From JALVDI01 sp039186435 (GTDB lineage: Bacteria > Myxococcota_A > Polyangia > Polyangiales > Houyiibacteriaceae): a stretch of 6,507 bases of DNA. Below are positions 1 to 4,119 of the stretch, piece by piece; the stretch's first letter is position 1, and every line of letters starts with the position of its first letter. Made by a program: the position numbers and the translations under genes. The notes under the pieces are model-generated. The model was given only the letters and a program-made list of their open reading frames with translations, was not told the origin of the DNA and ran no database searches. The stretch covers positions 1 through 6,507 of the forward strand of contig JBCDAA010000470.1 in NCBI GenBank assembly GCA_039186435.1. The letters are read 5' to 3'.

Positions 1-701
1 CCGCCGTCGCGATTTTCGGCCTCGGCACGAGCATGAGCGGCTGGTGGACCCTCGGCGCCATCGCGCTCTTTTCCGTGGGCGAAATGTCCGCGAGCCCGAC
101 AAAGATGCGCTACCTCGCGGGCATCGCGCCCAAGGGCAAGCAAGGCCTCTACATGGGCTACGTGAACATGACGGTCGGCATCGGCTGGTCCGTCGGTTCG
201 GTCGTCGCCGGTGAGATGTACGAAAAGGGCGGCGACAAGATCAACCTCGCGCGGCGCTACCTCGTGGAGCACGAAGGTCTCTCGCAAGCGGCCGCCGACG
301 CGATCGATCGCGGCGCGGTACTCGAGCGCCTTCAACAGGCGACGGAGCTCGACGTCTGGGGGATCCGCGAGCTCCTCTGGACGACCTACGAGCCCTTCAC
401 GATGTGGGGCGTCTTCACGGCGATCGGCGTCGGGTCGCTCGTGATGCTCCTGGTGTACGACCGCGTCGTTCAGGCAGCGCAAGCGCGTCCAGAACACTCT
501 TTCAACACCAACGGCCACCTCTGGGTCCGCGTCGCGCTGATTCCGATCGTCGGCGGCTTCATCTACGCGGCGTACAGCAAGTGGTCCGCGTCGGGCGACA
601 TCGATCCGGCGATCCTCATTCTCGCGTCGCTCTTCGCGCTGCTTCTCGGCGCGTCGTTTCTCGACGACCGGCACAAGGAGCCTCCGCCGAAGGCGTTTTA
701 G
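1..701 (+). CDS. MFS-type transporter, C-terminal part (5' end outside window)
   Basis: The reading frame is open from the first bases (first full codon at 3) to a TAG at 699-701, so about 232 C-terminal residues are visible and the real start lies upstream; the ATG at 33 is internal. At least five membrane segments can be seen, around 33-95, 155-225, 395-465, 520-580 and 610-665. The stretch 'GEMSASPTKMRYLAGIAP', followed by 'KGKQGLYMGY' and a glycine-rich helix, resembles the helix-loop-helix of the C-terminal half of major facilitator transporters. It is closest in flavour to the POT/peptide-transporter branch, where a GE..SP motif precedes a lysine-containing loop and a QGL.MG helix. The product would be an inner-membrane secondary transporter; the substrate cannot be told. 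The roughly 60-residue soluble insert between the second and third visible helices is notable. The gene converges with the next one, with overlapping stop codons. The MFS assignment is fairly secure; the POT subfamily is tentative. Confidence 0.8.
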   Translation, partial: AVAIFGLGTSMSGWWTLGAIALFSVGEMSASPTKMRYLAGIAPKGKQGLYMGYVNMTVGIGWSVGSVVAGEMYEKGGDKINLARRYLVEHEGLSQAAADAIDRGAVLERLQQATELDVWGIRELLWTTYEPFTMWGVFTAIGVGSLVMLLVYDRVVQAAQARPEHSFNTNGHLWVRVALIPIVGGFIYAAYSKWSASGDIDPAILILASLFALLLGASFLDDRHKEPPPKAF

Positions 702-1645
702 AACGTCGTCGGCGTTCCTACGGGAACCACCGGCGGCGATGCGACTTCCCCTTGCGCGAAACGGGACGGGTCCTTCTTCCATCGATCGAGGCGCTCGTCG
801 GTGTAGCCGATAATCGCGTGGGGCAAGAGCGCATGAAGGGCTGCCACAAGAGGCGCGGGGTCGACATCGCTCAGGGCAAAGTGAAAGCGCTCGCCGTCGC
901 TCGCGTGCACGAAGAGGTTGTACTGCGGGATGTTGTTCACCGTGATGACGTGTTCGTAGATCCACACGATCGACTGCGGGTTTTGGCGAATGCGGGCGAG
1001 GACCGGCGCGCGGTCGATGTTGCGTAAGCGCCAGGCCTTCAGGACTGGTAGAAGGCCGGCAATCCCGGCGAGAGCCGCAAGGCCAATGAGAAAGGCGCGT
1101 TCCCCAGCGCCTCCGTCCGCCGCGACAGCCACGAAGCCAATGAAGCCCGCGCACGCGAGAAGAATGAAGCCGATCGACGCCTGCACGCGACGGGTTCGCC
1201 GCGCCATGAAACGAAGGACCTCGAGCGGATCCGCCACTGCGGCGCGGAGCTTTCGGCGCGTCCACCAGGGATCGAGACCCCAGAAGAGCGCGAGCAGCAA
1301 ACAAAGCCCGAAGCCGACGAGGAAAAGAACCGAAGGCGGTCCGCGCACAAGCTCGAGTTCACCGCCGCGGCGGGCAAGGGGGCTTCCTGGCGCGAGGCGC
1401 GCGAGCTCCGCTTCGTCGATTCCGTCCTCCGAGTAGGGGCCGACCCAGCCGTCGCCATCGTCGTCCCAGGGGGAATCGGGCGCGTGCACCTCGTAGCGAA
1501 GGACATCCCCGTCGATCGAAAGAACGCGCGCGAGCTGTGGCTCCTCGCGGTTCGTCCGCTCGTACTCCTCGGTCAGGGCGAGGTAGGGGATGAGGCAGGC
1601 GGTGGCGCCGAGAAGGGCGCCGACGACCTTGAGCACGGTAAGCAT
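698..1645 (-). CDS. Four-helix membrane protein of unknown function with an acidic D-x-D-x-D-G loop
   Basis: I do not recognise a named family. The 315-residue product has hydrophobic segments at about residues 6-24, 105-124, 156-176 and 184-205. Between segments 1 and 2 is an 80-residue soluble domain, expected outside the cytoplasm. Its 'RVLSIDGDVLRYEV' strand pattern recalls DUF3592-like domains, and it holds an aspartate-rich loop at 61-66 (DDDGDG). After segment 4 comes a soluble domain of about 110 residues containing 'IVWIYEHVITVNNIPQYNLF', which looks like a small beta-rich fold closed by a helix and ends in a Pro/Val/Thr tail. The ATG at 1645 is chosen because membrane segment 1 follows directly. 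An in-frame GTG at 1705 would add a basic 20-residue leader and cannot be excluded; neither start has a strong ribosome binding site. The gene lies 82 bases downstream of the lipoprotein gene on the same strand, so co-transcription is possible. The TAA stop overlaps the transporter's stop. Confidence 0.75.
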   Translation of the reverse strand: MLTVLKVVGALLGATACLIPYLALTEEYERTNREEPQLARVLSIDGDVLRYEVHAPDSPWDDDGDGWVGPYSEDGIDEAELARLAPGSPLARRGGELELVRGPPSVLFLVGFGLCLLLALFWGLDPWWTRRKLRAAVADPLEVLRFMARRTRRVQASIGFILLACAGFIGFVAVAADGGAGERAFLIGLAALAGIAGLLPVLKAWRLRNIDRAPVLARIRQNPQSIVWIYEHVITVNNIPQYNLFVHASDGERFHFALSDVDPAPLVAALHALLPHAIIGYTDERLDRWKKDPSRFAQGEVASPPVVPVGTPTTF

Positions 1646-1693
1646 GCCCCGATGTACCGCCGAAGCGCGCCGCGTCTCCCTTAATTGGCGAGA

Positions 1694-1719
1694 GCGGCGG
1701 ACCACGGCGGCCCGCCGCC
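1694..1719. other. GC-rich inverted repeat in the gap between the two - strand genes
   Basis: GGCGG (1706-1710) and CCGCC (1715-1719) form a short perfect stem with a four-base loop. An alternative pairing joins GCGGCGG (1694-1700) to CCGCCGC (1712-1718). It lies just after the lipoprotein stop codon (1728-1730) in - strand orientation and before the membrane-protein ATG. There is no T-run on either side, so it is not a canonical Rho-independent terminator. It could attenuate read-through into the downstream gene, or be a chance product of high GC content. Confidence 0.3.
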
Positions 1720-1727
1720 AGCGTTTA

Positions 1728-2618
1728 CTAGTCGCAGCGATTCGAAGGGCGGCAGATCTTCAGTCCGGCGCCGCGAATATGGTGCCGGCAGCACTCGGTC
1801 GCACACTGCGTGTGACGGGTGCAAAGTGCGCCTTGATCGCGGCGCGGACGACAGTCGTTGAGACCGCGGAAGTGACAGTACTCGTCCGCGGCACAGTCTG
1901 CATCTCGGTTGCAGAGAATGTCGGCGAGGGGCACGTCCGGGCAGTCGTCGAGGCACTGCTGCTGTTCACGCCGCGCGCTCCGAAGCTCACCGACGTACTG
2001 AATGCTCTCCCAAATCGCGCAGAGGAACGTCTCGCAATCGTCGAGGTTCTCCATGTGGTCCAGCGCCGCCTCTAGAAGGCGCTCCGCGTGGGCACGATTG
2101 CACTCCCGAAGACACTCTGGGTCCTCCACCGTGTAGGACGTCTCGTCGATGGGGCGAAGATTGTATTCGATGCCGTTGATCTTCACGTTGGAGATCATCA
2201 TCGCGGTGGCACCACCAAAGACCGAATCGATGCTCTCCGGGTGGTACTCGCTAAGGCCGTAGTACTCCGTGAGCTCGCGCTGAAGTCGGCGTCGCTCGAA
2301 GCTAACGTGAGGGTCGAGGCCGATTCCCTGTAGCTCGGACACAGCATTCGGGTCGTTCGGACTCAACGCGGCGACCCGTTCGAGAGCCTCTAGGGGCGCG
2401 TCATCGACCGCAAGCAAGCGGTGAAGCTCGTCCTGAAACTGAAGATCGTGGGACACAGCGATGACCGCGTTGACCGCCTCGATGTCGCTCAGGTCCATCG
2501 TGTCCGGCGAGTCCGTCGGGGCGAGCGCGGCCTCCGTCGATGCGCTTTCCGGGGCGCCCATGCACCCGCCCATCGCACCCACCATCAATAGAACCGCAAT
2601 CCTCGTTTGGTTTTCCAT
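1728..2618 (-). CDS. Predicted cysteine-rich lipoprotein with a C-terminal Dickkopf-like domain
   Basis: The 296-residue product begins with a short signal sequence (h-region IAVLLMVGAMGG) and a lipobox-like MGGC with the lipidation cysteine at residue 19. The -3 residue is Met rather than the usual Leu, so lipidation is likely but not certain. A Ser/Ala/Thr/Pro-rich linker and a mostly helical middle (about 45-160) follow. The C-terminal half has 16 cysteines. Residues 169-226 hold three close pairs (C169/C173, C195/C200, C222/C226) in helical sequence. Residues 236-295 hold ten cysteines starting 'CNRDADCAADEYC' and continuing through a C-T-R-H-x2-C and a CC pair, which resembles the first cysteine-rich domain of Dickkopf proteins (Dickkopf_N, colipase-like fold). 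The protein should sit outside the cytoplasm, where these cysteines can form disulfides. The ATG at 2618 is fixed by AAAGGAG six bases upstream; in-frame sequence extends to 2681 but lacks such support. The function is unknown; a binding or surface role would be a guess. Confidence 0.85.
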   Translation of the reverse strand: MENQTRIAVLLMVGAMGGCMGAPESASTEAALAPTDSPDTMDLSDIEAVNAVIAVSHDLQFQDELHRLLAVDDAPLEALERVAALSPNDPNAVSELQGIGLDPHVSFERRRLQRELTEYYGLSEYHPESIDSVFGGATAMMISNVKINGIEYNLRPIDETSYTVEDPECLRECNRAHAERLLEAALDHMENLDDCETFLCAIWESIQYVGELRSARREQQQCLDDCPDVPLADILCNRDADCAADEYCHFRGLNDCRPRRDQGALCTRHTQCATECCRHHIRGAGLKICRPSNRCD

Positions 2619-2624
2619 CGTGCT

Positions 2625-2631
2625 CTCCTTT
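2625..2631 (-). promoter_or_regulatory. Strong ribosome binding site of the lipoprotein gene
   Basis: On the - strand this reads AAAGGAG, a near-perfect Shine-Dalgarno sequence, six bases before the ATG at 2618. It decides the start in favour of the lipoprotein form over the longer in-frame extension to 2681, which would bury the signal peptide. Confidence 0.85.
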
Positions 2632-2716
2632 CGCGAACAGCGTCGCGGCCAGAGCCCGTCTGCAAGGGCGAGGCCACCCAAAAACGTTCGAGAAAACGGA
2701 GAGCCGAGCGCGAATT

Positions 2717-2794
2717 GACGTCGCCGCAGGATCGCGGACGACGCCTTCGCATCGCGACGTTGCAGCAGGGTCAGAAACGACGTTCTTGCGTCAT
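2717..2794. repeat. Two-copy 39-base imperfect tandem repeat in the divergent intergenic region
   Basis: Copy 1 (2717-2755) and copy 2 (2756-2794) abut head to tail and match at 25 of 39 positions when aligned without gaps. The best-kept part is the first 17 bases: GACGTCGCCGCAGGATC against GACGTTGCAGCAGGGTC, 14 of 17 identical. A second block, ACGACG, is kept in both at the same offset. The repeat lies between the lipoprotein gene and the sigma-factor operon, about 50 bases before the sigma start, so an iterated operator is possible. At this identity and GC content it could also be decayed or accidental. No clear -35/-10 pair of the housekeeping type or of the common ECF type (GGAAC with CGTC/GTC) was found in either direction across 2619-2845. 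The only AT-rich patch is around 2791-2816. Confidence 0.4.
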
Positions 2795-2833
2795 TTTTTA
2801 TGGCCGCGATTTGTGTCAGATCGATCGCTGGGC

Positions 2834-2839
2834 GGGGGA
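2834..2839 (+). promoter_or_regulatory. Ribosome binding site that decides the sigma-factor start
   Basis: GGGGGA lies six bases before the ATG at 2846. The in-frame ATG at 2840 touches this purine run directly and so has no usable spacing. The in-frame ATG at 2876 has only pyrimidine-rich sequence before it. The start at 2846 is therefore preferred. Confidence 0.6.
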
Positions 2840-2845
2840 ATGCCT

Positions 2846-3481
2846 ATGCGATGGCGCCCTCTTCCTGCTGTTCCGATGGATCCGGCCAAGGTCGAGGGGA
2901 TGCTCGCGGAAGCGCGGGCGGGAAATCGAACCGCAACACGCAGGTTCGTAAAGTCGGTGACGCCGGCGATGCAGGGACGCGTCGCAAAGGTGCTCCTGCG
3001 ACGCGGGGACGGTCGGTCGGTGCGTAGCGAGGTCGAAGACATCGTGCAGGACACGCTCATCGCGCTCTTTTCGGAAAACGGAAAGGTGCTTCGGCGTTGG
3101 GATCCTGCGAAGGGCCTCTCCCTCACGAACTACGTCGCGCTGATCGCGGAACGAACAGCGCTTTCGAAACTGCGGAGTCAGCGACGAAGCCCGATGACCG
3201 AAGACCCCACCGCGGCGGAAGACCTCCCCTTGGGAACCGAGCGCGGCCCGGAAGCGGCCGTCGTCTCGCAGCACACCCTTGACCACGTGATGCGCCGACT
3301 GCGCGAAGAGCTCTCCGAGCGGAGCTTTCGCCTCTTCGAGATGCACTGGATCGAAGAGCGTTCGACCGCGGCGATTCAAGCGGAGCTCGAGATGACGCGG
3401 GACGCGGTCTACGCCGGAAAGCTCCGGATTCGCAAAGTCGTGACGCAGATCGAACTCGAGATGCGGGAGGCGGCCCAATGA
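2846..3481 (+). CDS. ECF-like RNA polymerase sigma factor (sigma-70 family)
   Basis: The 211-residue product has the two-domain layout of ECF sigma factors. The sigma-2 region spans about residues 28-113. It contains 'EVEDIVQDTLIALF' (63-76), equivalent to the core-binding D-x-V-Q-E-x-F helix, then 'LTNYVALIAERTALSKLRSQ' (93-112), equivalent to the -10 recognition helix with its basic end. An acidic, proline-containing linker (about 114-140) follows. The sigma-4 region (about 145-205) carries a helix-turn-helix: 'STAAIQAELEMTRDAVYAGK' (173-192) corresponds to the usual pattern of S-x-x-E-I-A, a turn, then T-V-x-S-R. The protein should bind core RNA polymerase and direct it to a specific promoter set, perhaps including its own. 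It heads a three-gene operon and its TGA overlaps the next gene's ATG, as expected when a sigma factor and its inhibitor are translated in fixed ratio. The reading frame runs back to 2540, but that extension crosses the divergent promoter region and looks non-coding. Confidence 0.9.
   Translation: MRWRPLPAVPMDPAKVEGMLAEARAGNRTATRRFVKSVTPAMQGRVAKVLLRRGDGRSVRSEVEDIVQDTLIALFSENGKVLRRWDPAKGLSLTNYVALIAERTALSKLRSQRRSPMTEDPTAAEDLPLGTERGPEAAVVSQHTLDHVMRRLREELSERSFRLFEMHWIEERSTAAIQAELEMTRDAVYAGKLRIRKVVTQIELEMREAAQ
3465..3470 (+). promoter_or_regulatory. Ribosome binding site of the anti-sigma-like gene
   Basis: GGGAGG lies inside the end of the sigma-factor gene, seven bases before the ATG at 3478. 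Together with the ATGA overlap it supports coupled translation of the two genes. Confidence 0.7.
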
Positions 3482-4119
3482 ACGCCGACGATCTTCTCGA
3501 AGCGCTCGGGCGCGCGCAGAGGGACGCCGACACGGATGAGTGGGGCGCTTGGGAGGCGCACGCGGAAGGTGCGCCGGCGCCGGATGACGATGCCGATCGT
3601 GTGGCCGCGTTCGCGCCGATGGACGACGAAACCCTCGACCGGTTTACCGATCGCGCCCTCGACGCGGTCGGCGCGACCTCCCGCGTGGCCAAGCGACGCA
3701 TTGGCCCACCGATCATCGTTGCGCTGGCGGCCGCCGCCGCCGTTCTGCTGGTCTTCCTTCCCCGAGAGCCCGACCCACTACCGGCGTTTCGTCTTCAGGT
3801 CCGCGGTGGCGATCAAACCCATCGAAACGAGGCGGAACTCACGGTGCGGCGGCTCTCGCCAGAATCGCGCCTCGAGATCGTGCTGACGCCCGAAACCCGC
3901 GCGGATCCCGTCGTTCGTGCGGAGCTCATTCAAGGCGACGCCGTCTCCCCCTGGGTTGTGACGCCCGAGGTTTCGGAGCGAGGCGCGATTCGCATCGCCG
4001 GAAGCGCCCACGAACTCTTTGGCGAACGCCGCGGAGCGATGACGATTCGCATCACGCTTCGCGCGGACGACGAAGGACCGCCGCAACACCACGAACTCAA
4101 CGTCGAGCTCCTTCCATGA
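3478..4119 (+). CDS. Single-pass membrane protein, candidate anti-sigma factor
   Basis: I do not recognise a named family; the role is inferred from context. The 213-residue protein has three parts. Residues 1-70 are a very acidic, helical N-terminal region rich in Asp/Glu, with a predicted helix around 'DETLDRFTDRALDAV' (50-64). A basic cluster (RVAKRR, 69-74) precedes one membrane helix at about 77-95. Residues 100-213 are a soluble, beta-rich domain. By the positive-inside rule the N-terminus is cytoplasmic and the C-terminal domain is outside. This is the layout of membrane anti-sigma factors: an N-terminal part holding the sigma factor and an extracytoplasmic sensor part. There is no cysteine anywhere, so it is not a zinc-binding (HxxxCxxC) anti-sigma factor. 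It overlaps the sigma gene by four bases upstream and the CHAT gene by four bases downstream, which argues that the three products work together. It could instead be an adaptor or substrate of the CHAT protein. Confidence 0.8.
   Translation: MNADDLLEALGRAQRDADTDEWGAWEAHAEGAPAPDDDADRVAAFAPMDDETLDRFTDRALDAVGATSRVAKRRIGPPIIVALAAAAAVLLVFLPREPDPLPAFRLQVRGGDQTHRNEAELTVRRLSPESRLEIVLTPETRADPVVRAELIQGDAVSPWVVTPEVSERGAIRIAGSAHELFGERRGAMTIRITLRADDEGPPQHHELNVELLP

Noticed and set aside
701..717. Small hairpin (GAACGTC / GGCGTTC) right after the transporter stop as a terminator
   Set aside because: Only seven pairs including one wobble, no following T-run, and it lies inside the coding end of the - strand gene; it is also weaker on the other strand.
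2786..2814. TTGCGT ... ATTTGT as a -35/-10 promoter of the sigma operon
   Set aside because: The 17-base spacing is right, but the -10 box is a poor match and no transcription data can be inferred; too weak to list as a feature.
2540..2845. N-terminal extension of the sigma factor in the same frame
   Set aside because: It would overlap the start of the divergent lipoprotein gene and cross the intergenic repeat, its translation does not resemble a sigma domain, and good ribosome binding site spacing favours 2846.
2816..3478. Antisense reading frame of 220 codons over the sigma-factor gene
   Set aside because: The sense strand encodes both sigma-2 and sigma-4 regions; the antisense product is Arg/His-rich without any motif.
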